In this document: positions 18,718-28,291 of the stretch, one piece after another
Layout of the letters: every line of letters begins with the position of its first letter
Numbering within the stretch: position 1 is the stretch's first letter
Translations under genes and position numbers: made by a program
DNA from: Parashewanella hymeniacidonis
Lineage (GTDB): Bacteria; Pseudomonadota; Gammaproteobacteria; Enterobacterales; Shewanellaceae
Direction of reading: 5' to 3'
Assembly: GCF_016900895.1 (NCBI RefSeq)
Contig: NZ_JAFEUN010000003.1
Span: forward strand, 1 to 64,000
Length of the DNA: 64,000 bases
Notes under the pieces: generated by a model
The model's input: only the letters and a program-made list of their open reading frames with translations
What the model was told of the DNA's origin: nothing
Databases searched by the model: none

Positions 18718-19779
18718 TTAAAAATAAAAATCAAAACTCAAATAAGTCGCAGCAAAATCGCCTTCGAACACTTGACCATTTCTATCGACATACCCATTTT
18801 GATCTAAGTATTCGAGGTATATCCAACCGGGACCATAGTTATAAGTAATACCTGGAGCCCATGCCGTAACGGTATCTACAGTCGAACCTTCGGTGTCAGG
18901 TTTGGCTTGAGTCACATCAACATAAAAGTTCCACTCATCCCACTTATAACCCATTTCAATAGCTAATCTTTGATTTTTGATTTCTGAAACGGTTAAGTTT
19001 TGCTGCTGAACATAACTTTCAGGCAATGTTCTTTGAGCATCAATGTATTCGGCTTTAGTATAAAAATTACCGAACTGTCCGAGGTAATAAAGCGCCCACG
19101 CAGAATGTTTACCGTCTTCTTGATTTGAAATAAGATCTTCAAGTTTCCCAGATTGAAATGAGGCGCCTACTCTCTGATTTTCAGTAAGTGGGTATTGTAC
19201 ATCTGCGACTCCCGTTTTGATTTTACGGTAAGTGGTGCTGCTTCCCCAATGACGGTTATCATCTGTGGTATCTGTTGAGGTTTTTCCCCAATCATCAGCA
19301 AGAAAATAAGCTAAATTAACATCTACTCCTTTTACTGATGAGATTAATTTAACTCCTGTATCCATTTGGTCACCGTAACCCGCCTCTAGCATATCACCAG
19401 GCCAAAAGTTGATGGTTTTCCAGCCGAAAGGAACTTGGCTTTTACCAATAAGGATTTTATTATTTTCTGATAAATCAAAACCTATCCATGCTTTGTGAAG
19501 AGCGACATTATCGCCGGTACTATTATTATCTACATCAGTAAAACTACCGGGGCCTACTCTTAACTCAGCTGAATAGGACCAATTGCCTTTATCTTTATCA
19601 GCTTTACCGTCCGCATAAAGCACAAAAGCTTCGTTCCCTAAATTACCATTTGAGTCTTTGTCATGCTTTACATTTTCATAATTAAACCAAACTCCCCCGC
19701 TTATTTGGTTAGAACAAAACGCAACAGGCGCAACAAACAGTGCACTACAAATCATCAGTGTGCGAGTAAACAACTTCAT
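18718..19779 (-). CDS. Outer-membrane porin
   Basis: A 353-residue protein with signal peptide (KLFTRTLMICSALFVAPVAF) and beta-barrel composition: alternating polar/aromatic strands and a terminal phenylalanine in YLSFDFYF as needed for BAM-dependent assembly. KILIGKSQVPFGWKTINFWPGDMLEAGYG resembles phosphate/carbohydrate-type porins. The solute is unknown. It is divergent from the BCCT transporter 296 bp away; joint control of outer- and inner-membrane uptake is possible but not shown. Confidence 0.75.
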   Translation of the reverse strand: MKLFTRTLMICSALFVAPVAFCSNQISGGVWFNYENVKHDKDSNGNLGNEAFVLYADGKADKDKGNWSYSAELRVGPGSFTDVDNNSTGDNVALHKAWIGFDLSENNKILIGKSQVPFGWKTINFWPGDMLEAGYGDQMDTGVKLISSVKGVDVNLAYFLADDWGKTSTDTTDDNRHWGSSTTYRKIKTGVADVQYPLTENQRVGASFQSGKLEDLISNQEDGKHSAWALYYLGQFGNFYTKAEYIDAQRTLPESYVQQQNLTVSEIKNQRLAIEMGYKWDEWNFYVDVTQAKPDTEGSTVDTVTAWAPGITYNYGPGWIYLEYLDQNGYVDRNGQVFEGDFAATYLSFDFYF

Positions 19780-20075
19780 ATCTCAATTCATCATTTAGTT
19801 AGAGGGCGAACTATTCTAATGAAATTGCTTTTTGAGTTTGTGATTAGCCTCTCAGTTGTAAAAAACTTCACTTTCAAATAAACCATTATGTTACCAGCCA
19901 CTAGTGACTTTCAGCATGCATTTATATACCATCGGTTCAAAATTCATACTCAAGTCAACTTAATTAGTGTTGTGACTAATTACTCTTCTTTCAAAGCGTG
20001 TTTTATTTTTTAAGTTAGACAAATTTTCACTTCTGCCTAATGATGTAATGACTTGTGCTCTTATCGAGATACGTA

Positions 20076-21647
20076 ATGAGTAAAAAAATTGATCGGTACA
20101 GTATCGATAATACTGACTACACCATTGGCCAAGATAATGTGCAAAAATGGGGGTTCGATGTTCACAATCCTGTATTCGGATTCAGCATTGCCATTATTGC
20201 TCTGTTTCTAATTACCGCTGCGCTTGTTGAACCAACGACAGCAAAACAACTCTTAGACGGCGTAAAATGGGACATCATTAACAACTTCGACTGGCTCTTC
20301 ATTTGGTCAGCCAACTTCTTTCTAGTCTTCATTATCGCCATTGCACTTTCCCCGTTTGGGAAAATACGCCTAGGCGGCAATAAAGCAACGCCTGAGCATT
20401 CAACGTGGACATGGTTAGCCATGCTGTTCGCCGCAGGCATGGGCATTGGTCTTGTTTTCTGGGGTGCTGCAGAGCCCGTCGCCTACTTCACAGGCTGGTT
20501 TCATACACCATTAAATGTAACCCCTAATACACCAGAAGCCGCTAAATTAGCTTTAGCAGCCACCATGTATCACTGGGGACTGAACCCTTGGGCCATCTAT
20601 GGCATTGTTGCACTATCATTAGCTTTTTTTACTTATAACAAAGGCTTACCATTATCTATGCGCTCTGTTTTCTATCCAATTTTAGGCGATAGAGCTTGGG
20701 GCTGGATGGGTAACGTTATTGATATTCTCGCAGTGATTGCCACCTTATTTGGTTTAGCGACATCTTTAGGGCTGGGTGCCCAGCAAGCTGCGGGCGGTAT
20801 CAACTATGTATTTGGCATTGAAAATGGCCTAGGCTTACAAGTCGGTATCATTACTTTCGTCACCTTAGTGGCAGTGTATTCTGTGTGGCGCGGTATTGAT
20901 TCAGGCGTTAAGTTATTGAGCAATATCAATATGATTATCGCTTTTGCTCTGCTCGCTGTCGTAACCATCATTGGCTATCATGTTTCGTTTGCATCCATCT
21001 GGACAACCTTAACTGGCTATATCGAAAACATTCTTCCATTAAGCAATACCTTTGGTCGTGAAGATACCGGCTGGCTTCATGGGTGGACGGTCTTCTATTG
21101 GGCTTGGTGGATTTCTTGGTCACCATTTGTTGGTATGTTCATTGCCAGAGTCTCTAAAGGCAGAACGATCAGAGAATTTGTGGTTGCAGTTTTACTTATC
21201 CCAACGCTCGTAACGCTCATATGGATGTCAGTATTTGGTGGTTTGGCTATCGATCAAGTAATGCATAAAGTAGGAGAGTTAGGAACCAAAGGGCTCACGG
21301 ATATCTCACTGGCTATGTTTCAAATGTTTGACCATTTAATTTGGGGTAAATTTTTATCCGTGATAGCTGTTGCACTGGTTCTGGTATTCTTTGTCACCTC
21401 ATCTGACTCTGGTTCACTGGTGATTGATAGCATTACTGCTGGAGGCAAAATGGATGCGCCAGTTACCCAACGTGTGCTTTGGGCATTAATTGGTGGCTTA
21501 ATTGCCGTTGCTTTGCTGTGGATTGGTGGCGCTAATGCATTACAAGCGATGCAAGCCGCAATTATCTCAACCGCACTCCCATTTACGCTTATCTTACTGT
21601 GTATGTGTTTAAGCTTATATCTCGGCTTAAAAACAGAAAAGTTTTAG
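20076..21647 (+). CDS. BCCT-family betaine/carnitine/choline transporter
   Basis: A 523-residue twelve-helix sodium- or proton-coupled transporter for quaternary ammonium osmolytes. The family motifs are seen as AAGMGIGLVFWGAAEPVAYF, WGLNPWAIYGIVALSLAFF and the signature WAWWISWSPFVGMFIARVSK followed by GRTIREFV. ATG 20076 is preferred to TTG 20055 because MSKKIDRYSID is a normal cytoplasmic start. The C-terminal tail is very short, unlike osmosensing BetP. Choline, betaine or a related compound is likely. Confidence 0.9.
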   Translation: MSKKIDRYSIDNTDYTIGQDNVQKWGFDVHNPVFGFSIAIIALFLITAALVEPTTAKQLLDGVKWDIINNFDWLFIWSANFFLVFIIAIALSPFGKIRLGGNKATPEHSTWTWLAMLFAAGMGIGLVFWGAAEPVAYFTGWFHTPLNVTPNTPEAAKLALAATMYHWGLNPWAIYGIVALSLAFFTYNKGLPLSMRSVFYPILGDRAWGWMGNVIDILAVIATLFGLATSLGLGAQQAAGGINYVFGIENGLGLQVGIITFVTLVAVYSVWRGIDSGVKLLSNINMIIAFALLAVVTIIGYHVSFASIWTTLTGYIENILPLSNTFGREDTGWLHGWTVFYWAWWISWSPFVGMFIARVSKGRTIREFVVAVLLIPTLVTLIWMSVFGGLAIDQVMHKVGELGTKGLTDISLAMFQMFDHLIWGKFLSVIAVALVLVFFVTSSDSGSLVIDSITAGGKMDAPVTQRVLWALIGGLIAVALLWIGGANALQAMQAAIISTALPFTLILLCMCLSLYLGLKTEKF

Positions 21648-21661
21648 AGTTTCCCTCTGTT

Positions 21662-21696
21662 GTTTTGGATTTAAAGTGCAACTTTAAATCCAAAAC
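21662..21696. terminator. Hairpin between convergent genes
   Basis: GTTTTGGATTTAAAG, loop TGCAA, then CTTTAAATCCAAAAC make a 15-bp perfect stem between the BCCT gene and the convergent exonuclease gene, overlapping the latter's stop codon. The symmetry suits bidirectional termination although neither side has a long T run. Confidence 0.65.
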
Positions 21697-22406
21697 TCTT
21701 CAATAAACGCACTCTCTGAATAGTGTTTCGCAACTTGAGCTTGCAGCAACTCTGCGGTTGCAATAGCATCCGTTAATGCATGATGTGGCGTATAAGTGGG
21801 TAAACCGTAACGCTTTCTGCTTTGTTGCAACCGAATCGATGGTACTTTTTTTCCTCTCAAGCGGTTCAAAAATCCAGATGCTATTTGTTGCTGGATCTGA
21901 TGTTCCAATTCCAATGTGTCAATAACTGGAAACTCGATACCTTCTTTCAACGCATGCAATAAGGCTTTATTAAGAAATTGCCGCTCGATAGGATGATAAT
22001 GAACCACAATCACCTTACTTTTCATCGTTTCAAGCAGTTCTGGGATCACGTTAGAAAAATCAGGTGCATCAGCAATATCATTATGAGTGATCCCATGAAT
22101 CACAATGGAGTCTGACGTCAGTTTTGTTCTTGGTTTCACTTCCCACTGCCGAGCTGCATTGAGGTAAATACGCTGTAAATTAAACGGCACTGTGCCCACG
22201 CTAATAATGGAATCTTTCTTTGAATTTAGACCTGTTGTTTCGAAGTCCATCGCTAAGAATTCGCACTCAGATAAAGGCGTATTTAGCTTAGGTAATATTG
22301 AATCAGAGTAATAATGTTTTAATAATGGATGAACAGAACCCACACTGGCTGATTCAAAGCGTGTCGTCCAATCGAGCTGTGGCTTTCTGTGCGTAAAACC
22401 AAACAT
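21684..22406 (-). CDS. DnaQ-like 3'-5' exonuclease
   Basis: A 240-residue DEDDh exonuclease. Exo I is FLAMDFETTGLNSKKDSII, Exo II is around VVHYHPIERQFLNKAL, and Exo III is HHALTDAIATAELLQAQ with the catalytic histidine and aspartate. It is similar to stand-alone PolIII-epsilon-like proteins that sit beside a CBS/DUF294 gene in marine gammaproteobacteria. The start is 16 bp after the stop of that gene, so the two form an operon. The substrate is not known. Confidence 0.85.
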   Translation of the reverse strand: MFGFTHRKPQLDWTTRFESASVGSVHPLLKHYYSDSILPKLNTPLSECEFLAMDFETTGLNSKKDSIISVGTVPFNLQRIYLNAARQWEVKPRTKLTSDSIVIHGITHNDIADAPDFSNVIPELLETMKSKVIVVHYHPIERQFLNKALLHALKEGIEFPVIDTLELEHQIQQQIASGFLNRLRGKKVPSIRLQQSRKRYGLPTYTPHHALTDAIATAELLQAQVAKHYSESAFIEEFWI

Positions 22407-22422
22407 ATAAACCTACTAAATA

Positions 22423-24303
22423 TCACTTCAAGTTCGCATTGTAGCGATACTTTAAAAAATTCTGCGCATTACTTAATATCTGAAATGCATCTTTTAAATT
22501 TCGCCGTTCAAAGTCAGATAAGTTCTCAGGCTCAATGTTATTGTCAGCTTCAATTTTATTTTCAATGTCTTTCGCTTGATGGCGTATTCTCACCATAGAA
22601 ATGAACTCTAATGCGTCTCTAAGATCTTCTCCTTTCCCTTCTGGCAACACATTAGCCTCAATAACTTCATCAAGTCGCTCAAAAGAGTTATTGATTGTTG
22701 ACCCAATTGCTAAGGCATGAACTCGGATAAGATCTGTTAGGGGCGCAGTCCCCCGTCGCTTAATATTAATTGAGTTGTTATGGCGACCATCTTTTTCCAT
22801 CACAAAGTCTTTAAAGAACCCTAAAGGCGGGGTTCTGTTGATGGCATTTCTTGCTAAACAGGCCAAGAATCGATTGTTACTTTTAGCGCGACGCGAAATA
22901 AAATAACTCAGTTGATCTGCCCATTTGATTCGTCCATAAACACCGTCTATATCGAAAAAAATAGAAGCGTTAAGTAAAGCTTGAGGCTTGGGATCGTCAA
23001 TCCAACTCGAAAATCGTTGTTTCCACTGTGATATTGTCATTCTCCAAAGCGGATTTGATGCCATAATTTGCCCTGAACAATGAGGGTAGCCACACTCATT
23101 GAGCGCATCACAAACGAAGGTCGAAAATGCTGCAAAGTACGCTCCATGTTCTGACTCTTGGTAATGCTCATCAAGTATAATGGCATTATCTTGATCTGTT
23201 ACGATCGTTTGCTCATCCCTTCCCATCGAACCTAAAGCGATAAAGCAATATGGTATGGGTGGTTTTCCCAGTGACGCTTCTGCTAACTCGATAATACGCT
23301 GTTTTATACTGCGCCCTATTACTGACATCGCAGTACCAATCATGTGACTATTGGCATCTTCATTTACCAAGCGCACAAAACTTTCTTTTACTTGATAGGC
23401 AACATCTTTAAGCTCTTCAACACTTTGCTGTACGAAGATATTATTGACCAGTAATAAGGTATTTTGAGACTCGTAATGTACGATGTCTGCTGTCGTCACA
23501 ATGCCTATCGGTTTTTTATTTTTGATTACAGGTAGATGATGTACTTGATTACGAAGCATTACCATCATTGCTTCGTAGACATAAGCATTGTGGTCAAGCG
23601 TCACAACATCAGTTGTCATTACAGAAGCAATTTCATTGTCAATACAAACACCTTTAGCTAAAACACGAGTACAAAGATCTCTGTCTGTAATAATACCAAC
23701 CACACAATTTTGTTCTGTATCTTGAGCTTCAATACTCGGGTCGATAATCAATAGTGCAGACTCACTATCATCGGCCATTTTCTCTGCCGCCTCACGAATA
23801 CTTTGATGCTTGTTGATGTATGCAGCTTCATGAGTCAGCAAGGTTTTCACTTTAGAGGTGGTTAAATCATTTTGCTCATTTGATTCAATGACTGCTTGTC
23901 GTAACCGGGTGTTATCTTCGACTTCAACAAAATCAGCAAAACTGTCAAACTCATCATAGAGCTCTTGAAAAAGCACCTCGGGAATACAATAAATGAGCGT
24001 GTCATCGATGGCTTTGGCAGGAAAGCGTACCTTATTATGGGTCAGTAAGCCCATCTGACCGAATATCGCCCCTTCATCTAAACGATTGTAAAGTTCACCA
24101 CTGCGACGATAGACCTCCACTGCACCACTTCTCACCAAAAATAGATCATGGATGTGATCACCAAACTCGATAACTTTTTTACCTTCACTAAAGTATGCAA
24201 TTTCAATTTGGCGAGCGACGTTAGTCACTGTGTCCTTAGGCAAGGCATCGAATGGTGGATACTCATTAAGAAAGTTAGAAATTTCTATTAATTCAGCTTC
24301 CAT
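22423..24303 (-). CDS. cNMP-binding / CBS / DUF294 nucleotidyltransferase-like protein
   Basis: A 626-residue cytoplasmic signalling protein. An N-terminal cyclic-nucleotide-binding fold (about 15-115; VRSGAVEVYRRSGELYNRLDEGAIFGQMGLL) is followed by two CBS domains (about 155-285; VVGIITDRDLCTRVLAKG, HHLPVIKNKKPIGIVTTADI). The DUF294 nucleotidyltransferase-like domain contains LGSMGRDEQTIVTDQDNAI, which matches GlnD-type catalytic sites, and is followed by a helical substrate-binding domain. It probably senses nucleotides and modifies or binds an unknown partner. It is first in an operon with the exonuclease. Confidence 0.88.
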   Translation of the reverse strand: MEAELIEISNFLNEYPPFDALPKDTVTNVARQIEIAYFSEGKKVIEFGDHIHDLFLVRSGAVEVYRRSGELYNRLDEGAIFGQMGLLTHNKVRFPAKAIDDTLIYCIPEVLFQELYDEFDSFADFVEVEDNTRLRQAVIESNEQNDLTTSKVKTLLTHEAAYINKHQSIREAAEKMADDSESALLIIDPSIEAQDTEQNCVVGIITDRDLCTRVLAKGVCIDNEIASVMTTDVVTLDHNAYVYEAMMVMLRNQVHHLPVIKNKKPIGIVTTADIVHYESQNTLLLVNNIFVQQSVEELKDVAYQVKESFVRLVNEDANSHMIGTAMSVIGRSIKQRIIELAEASLGKPPIPYCFIALGSMGRDEQTIVTDQDNAIILDEHYQESEHGAYFAAFSTFVCDALNECGYPHCSGQIMASNPLWRMTISQWKQRFSSWIDDPKPQALLNASIFFDIDGVYGRIKWADQLSYFISRRAKSNNRFLACLARNAINRTPPLGFFKDFVMEKDGRHNNSINIKRRGTAPLTDLIRVHALAIGSTINNSFERLDEVIEANVLPEGKGEDLRDALEFISMVRIRHQAKDIENKIEADNNIEPENLSDFERRNLKDAFQILSNAQNFLKYRYNANLK

Positions 24304-24499
24304 TAGCGTCTGAAATATTGGGTAAGATAACGTGAGTGTGAGCTTTTAAAGGTAAAAAGACAAGCTAAGGTGCTTGATAGTATGGAGAACTGAGATAGAC
24401 AATACAGTTGATTTACTTTTAAGCGGATTCATCAATAACATTGATATTAAAGAATATTGTTATCAGATATAGAAGTTTGAGAGTTTAAGATTTTGAGAT

Positions 24500-24593
24500 T
24501 GGAGCGACATATCAGGTTCGAACTGATGACCTATACCTAAGAAAGAAAAGGTATCGTTCACACCCAAATAGCGCAACTGAGCTAACTATCGAT
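24500..24593 (-). pseudogene. Decayed tRNA-Gly copy
   Basis: The 3' acceptor strand and T-arm are identical to the three intact tRNA-Gly genes downstream of it in the array (CCA end, GGTTCGAAC region), but the anticodon region is replaced by an A/T-rich stretch and the 5' acceptor strand no longer pairs. The D-arm (GAGCTAACT ... ) is partly kept. It is the last, promoter-distal copy of the cluster. A functional tRNA is unlikely. Confidence 0.7.
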
Positions 24594-24645
24594 ATAAATG
24601 CTTTAGGTTTAGTTTGAATTTTTAGATTGATATAGAGGTTGAGAT

Positions 24646-24721
24646 TGGAGCGACATATCAGGTTCGAACTGATGACCTATACCTTGGCAAGGTATCGCTC
24701 TACCAACTGAGCTAATGTCGC
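24646..24721 (-). tRNA. tRNA-Gly (GCC)
   Basis: 76 nt including encoded CCA. Acceptor GCGACAT pairs with ATGTCGC, D-arm AGCTCAGTTGGTAGAGC, anticodon loop CTTGCCAAG giving GCC, and T-loop GTTCGAACC. Third of three identical copies in transcription order, apart from a decayed fourth. Confidence 0.97.
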
Positions 24722-24740
24722 ATCTCGGTTTGAATTTGAT

Positions 24741-24816
24741 TGGAGCGACATATCAGGTTCGAACTGATGACCTATACCTTGGCAAGGTATCGCTCTACCA
24801 ACTGAGCTAATGTCGC
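24741..24816 (-). tRNA. tRNA-Gly (GCC)
   Basis: 76 nt, identical to its neighbours, encoded CCA, anticodon GCC. It is separated by 19 bp from each adjacent copy, as expected for one polycistronic precursor. Confidence 0.97.
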
Positions 24817-24835
24817 AATCAAATTTGTTTAGAAT

Positions 24836-24911
24836 TGGAGCGACATATCAGGTTCGAACTGATGACCTATACCTTGGCAAGGTATCGCTCTACCAACTGA
24901 GCTAATGTCGC
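24836..24911 (-). tRNA. tRNA-Gly (GCC)
   Basis: 76 nt, first copy in transcription order, anticodon GCC, encoded CCA. It lies about 58 bp downstream of a strong promoter. In E. coli the glyVXY cluster also lies beside orn, so the arrangement is conserved. Confidence 0.97.
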
Positions 24912-24968
24912 ATATTTTAATTCTAAACTCTATCGAAGTATTGGTGTATCCCCGAAAGATGAGGCCGC

Positions 24969-24996
24969 ATTATAGGGCTATTTTAAAATGACGCAA
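24969..24996 (-). promoter_or_regulatory. Sigma-70 promoter of the tRNA-Gly operon
   Basis: On the minus strand TTGCGT, 16 bases, then a perfect TATAAT, followed by a GC-rich discriminator (GCGGCCTC). The discriminator is typical of stringently controlled stable-RNA promoters. It lies between orn and the first tRNA. Confidence 0.8.
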
Positions 24997-25025
24997 GCCC
25001 TATTTTAATACTTTTTACTGTTTGG

Positions 25026-25571
25026 CTAAATTTTAAATACTTTGCTGCGATAATAAACTAATTCTGCGATGGATTCTTGAATATCCTTTAATGCTTGGTG
25101 TGTATTTTCTTTTTTAAAGCCTTTTTGGATTTCTGGCTGCCAACGATTCACTAACTCTTTAATCGTGCTGACATCGATATTGCGATAATGGAAGTAATCT
25201 TCGAGTTCACGCATGTATTTATTCAAAAAGCGGCGATCTTGCCCAACACTATTTCCACAAATAGGTGACTTGCCTGCGGGTACAAAAGCTCTCAGAAACT
25301 CTATCGTTTCCTTCATCGCTTGCTCTTCACTGTACTCACTGCCTTTTACACGCTCAATCAGCCCTGATTGACCATGGTGTTTTTGGTTCCAGTCGTCCAT
25401 CGCATTCAAAACGTCATCACTTTGATGAATCGCAATCACTGGCCCTTCGCCAATGATGTTTAATTCTTTGTCCGTCACCAAGGTCGCAATTTCAATAATA
25501 CGATCCGTCGCTGGCTCTAAGCCTGTCATTTCCAAATCAATCCAAATTAAATTGCTGTCATTTAGTGACAT
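25026..25571 (-). CDS. orn: Oligoribonuclease
   Basis: A 181-residue DEDDh 3'-5' exoribonuclease that degrades 2-5 nt RNAs (including pGpG) to mononucleotides. [20 protein letters not shown] is Exo [19 protein letters not shown] is Exo II and [18 protein letters not shown] is Exo III. Length and sequence match E. coli Orn. GGAG precedes the ATG. It is divergent from rsgA. Confidence 0.97.
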   Translation of the reverse strand: MSLNDSNLIWIDLEMTGLEPATDRIIEIATLVTDKELNIIGEGPVIAIHQSDDVLNAMDDWNQKHHGQSGLIERVKGSEYSEEQAMKETIEFLRAFVPAGKSPICGNSVGQDRRFLNKYMRELEDYFHYRNIDVSTIKELVNRWQPEIQKGFKKENTHQALKDIQESIAELVYYRSKVFKI

Positions 25572-25657
25572 TGTTGCTACTCCAAGTCGGGAAATATCTT
25601 AAAAAAAAAGGTATCATACGCTTTTTTGAATAAACTAAAAATCACCTTAGGAATCTT

Positions 25658-26716
25658 GTGAGTAAAAAGAAGCCCCTAAGCAAAGGTCAATTACGACGTA
25701 TGAAGGCGAATCACCAAAAGCGCCTGCAACGTAATAAAGAAGCCCCTGCTGCGGAGATTGAAAGCGAAAAGTTAGGTCCAGAACAACCCGGTCGAGTGGT
25801 TTCTCGTTTTGGTCAACACGTTGACATTGAAATTGTTGACGGCAATATCTACCGCTGCAATATTCGTCGAAACATTGCTAGCCTCGTAACTGGTGATGAT
25901 GTCATCGTACGTATCGCTGATGAAACTCAGCATTCTCAGATTGCTGGTGTTGTAGAAGCGGTTCAGCCTCGACGCTCGAGCTTAAGCCGCCCAGATCTTT
26001 ACGATGGCGTTAAGATTATTGCAGCCAATATTGATCAAATTTTGATTGTCAGCTCTGTAGTACCTGTATTCAGTAGCCAAATTATTGATCGCTATTTGGT
26101 GGCAGCAGAGGATACCGAAATTCAGCCTGTCATCGTACTCAATAAAATTGACCTATTAGAAGGTGAGTTAAAAGACATCTTAGATGAATCATTAGAAGTC
26201 TATAAAGATCTCGGATATCAGGTTTATCAAGTCAGCAGTCATACTGGTGAAGGTGTTGATGAATTAAAAGATTTACTTGCTGACAAAGTTAACGTGTTTG
26301 TCGGGCAATCAGGGGTTGGTAAGTCCTCACTTATTAATGCATTAATGCCTGAAGCTGAGTTGATCATAGGCGATGTTTCCGAAAACTCTGGGTTAGGTCA
26401 ACATACTACGACTGCGGCAAAACTTTTGCCGTTAGCAGATAGCGGAGACTTAATTGATTCGCCCGGGGTACGTGAATTTGCATTATGGCACCTTCCTGCC
26501 GAAAGAGTTGCTTGGGGATTTGTTGAATTCCGCGAGTTTTTAGGCGGCTGTAAATTTCGTGATTGTAAACACCAAGATGATCCAGGCTGCGCTATCCGAG
26601 AAGCCTGTGAACAAGGTAAAATCGACGAAGAACGTCTTGAAAATTTCCATCGAATTATCGCCAGTTTAGATGAACAGCGTCATGCACGTCAGTTCAGAAC
26701 TGGAAAAGAACTATAA
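25658..26716 (+). CDS. rsgA: Small ribosomal subunit biogenesis GTPase RsgA
   Basis: A 352-residue circularly permuted GTPase that proofreads late 30S assembly. Basic N-terminus ([17 protein letters not shown]), OB domain (RCNIRR, LVTGDDV), G4 NKID, G1 [10 protein letters not shown]3 DSPGV and the zinc-binding [14 protein letters not shown] are all present. It starts with GTG behind AGGA. Followed 14 bp later by psd. Confidence 0.97.
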   Translation: MSKKKPLSKGQLRRMKANHQKRLQRNKEAPAAEIESEKLGPEQPGRVVSRFGQHVDIEIVDGNIYRCNIRRNIASLVTGDDVIVRIADETQHSQIAGVVEAVQPRRSSLSRPDLYDGVKIIAANIDQILIVSSVVPVFSSQIIDRYLVAAEDTEIQPVIVLNKIDLLEGELKDILDESLEVYKDLGYQVYQVSSHTGEGVDELKDLLADKVNVFVGQSGVGKSSLINALMPEAELIIGDVSENSGLGQHTTTAAKLLPLADSGDLIDSPGVREFALWHLPAERVAWGFVEFREFLGGCKFRDCKHQDDPGCAIREACEQGKIDEERLENFHRIIASLDEQRHARQFRTGKEL

Positions 26717-26730
26717 AGGAAAGTACAACA

Positions 26731-27594
26731 GTGGATAAAGTTAAAATCGCACTTCAATATATTATGCCTAAGCATCTGGTTTCGCGCTTAGTCGGAAAGT
26801 TGGCTGCGGCTCAATTGGGTAAAGTCACGACATTTTTTATTTCATGGTTCATCAAGCAATATAAGATTGATATGAGTGAAGCTCGACAATCTGATCCAAA
26901 GGCTTATAAATCATTTAATCAATTTTTTACTCGCCCTCTTAAAGCGGGCATTCGTCCTCTTTGTGAAGATGAAAATATGCTGGCACACCCAGTAGATGGC
27001 GCCGTGAGCCAGTTGGGCCCGATTGAAGCGGGTGAGATTTTCCAAGCAAAAGGCCACTCATACTCCACACTCGCTCTACTCGGTGATCAACCTAAAGACG
27101 CCGAACGCTTTGAAGACGGTGATTTTGCAACCATTTATCTTGCGCCTAAAGACTATCACCGTTTACATATGCCGATTAAAGGTACGTTATCTAAAATGAC
27201 CTACGTACCGGGTGATTTATTTTCAGTAAATCCATTAACGGCAGAAAATGTGCCGGGACTGTTCGCCCGTAACGAACGTGTGGTAGCGATTTTTGAGACT
27301 GAAGTTGGACCGATTGCGATGGTATTAGTTGGTGCAACGATTGTAGCCAGCATTGAAACCGTTTGGGCTGGCACGGTAACACCACCAGCGGGTAAGCAAG
27401 TATTCACATGGGAGTATCCAACGGAAGGTGAAGACGCAATTACCCTAGAAAAAGGCGCTGAGATGGGCCGATTTAAACTAGGTAGCACCATTGTGATGTG
27501 TTTCGAAAAAGGCGCTATTGAAAAATTCGCTGACGACGTTGAGCCACAATCAGTCACACGAATGGGCGCACCTTTTGCGCATATTACTAGATAA
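26731..27594 (+). CDS. psd: Phosphatidylserine decarboxylase proenzyme
   Basis: A 287-residue membrane-associated enzyme making phosphatidylethanolamine. Autocleavage at the LGST motif ([14 protein letters not shown], near residue 250) yields the pyruvoyl alpha chain. [11 protein letters not shown] and [13 protein letters not shown] are the other conserved sites. It starts with GTG after AAGGA, in an apparent operon with rsgA. Its product is the donor for the EptA-type enzyme at 10.2-11.8 kb. Confidence 0.97.
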   Translation: MDKVKIALQYIMPKHLVSRLVGKLAAAQLGKVTTFFISWFIKQYKIDMSEARQSDPKAYKSFNQFFTRPLKAGIRPLCEDENMLAHPVDGAVSQLGPIEAGEIFQAKGHSYSTLALLGDQPKDAERFEDGDFATIYLAPKDYHRLHMPIKGTLSKMTYVPGDLFSVNPLTAENVPGLFARNERVVAIFETEVGPIAMVLVGATIVASIETVWAGTVTPPAGKQVFTWEYPTEGEDAITLEKGAEMGRFKLGSTIVMCFEKGAIEKFADDVEPQSVTRMGAPFAHITR

Positions 27595-27601
27595 AGACAC
27601 A

Positions 27602-27631
27602 TTGCCACACCAGTAACAATTGGTGTGGCAA
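27602..27631 (+). terminator. Hairpin after psd
   Basis: TTGCCACACCA, eight bases, TGGTGTGGCAA form an 11-bp perfect stem seven bases after the psd stop. The following bases are A-rich rather than T-rich, so termination may be partial. Confidence 0.5.
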
Positions 27632-27662
27632 ACACAAAAAAAGTTCTACTGAGTATGATTCA

Positions 27663-28199
27663 ATGTCCCAACCTTTTGTTGCTATCGGCTTACAAAACCC
27701 TAAAACACCAATTAATGTTGATGGCATTATGCGGGCTTGCGGTTGCTATCAGGCTAATGCTGTTTTCTATACGGGTCGTCGCTATGAACTGGCGCTGAGA
27801 TCAAGTCCTCAGTATCAGGTTGATACTAAAAAAGCTGCACAACATATTCCAATGAAGAAAGTAGAGTCGCTGTTAGAAGCCGATGTTCCTGAAAATTGCA
27901 ACATTATCTGTGTTGATTTTGTCGAAGGCGCTACACCCCTACCTGAGTTTGAACACCCAGAAAATGCCTTTTATATTTTCGGCCCCGAAGATGGTACGGT
28001 GCGACAAGAGTTGGTCGATAGAGCCGATGCTGTGGTTTATGTGCCAACGATAGGTTGTATGAACTTGGCTGCTTCAGTTAACGTTTTGCTTTATGATCGC
28101 TTATCGAAAGCATCGAATACGAGTTCAGAGTCATTGAATCACAATCAACATATCCAACAAAACCGCGATACCAACAACAGAGTGAAAGTTCGTAATTAA
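27663..28199 (+). CDS. SpoU/TrmH-family RNA 2'-O-methyltransferase
   Basis: A 178-residue SPOUT methyltransferase. The trefoil-knot motifs are NVDGIMRACGCYQANAVFY near the start, FYIFGPEDGTVRQELVDRADA in the middle and VPTIGCMNLAASVNVLLYDRL at the end. The RNA target (tRNA or rRNA) cannot be assigned. It sits between psd and mscM, which are adjacent in E. coli. A hydrophilic tail (about 155-178) is extra. Confidence 0.8.
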   Translation: MSQPFVAIGLQNPKTPINVDGIMRACGCYQANAVFYTGRRYELALRSSPQYQVDTKKAAQHIPMKKVESLLEADVPENCNIICVDFVEGATPLPEFEHPENAFYIFGPEDGTVRQELVDRADAVVYVPTIGCMNLAASVNVLLYDRLSKASNTSSESLNHNQHIQQNRDTNNRVKVRN

Positions 28200-28291
28200 A
28201 TTTAATGAAATATACTTAAATTAGTCATACCAAATTCACGCTAAGTTATCTAATATTAAGGCAGTTTTTTTATTTGAATTAAATGCCGTAA

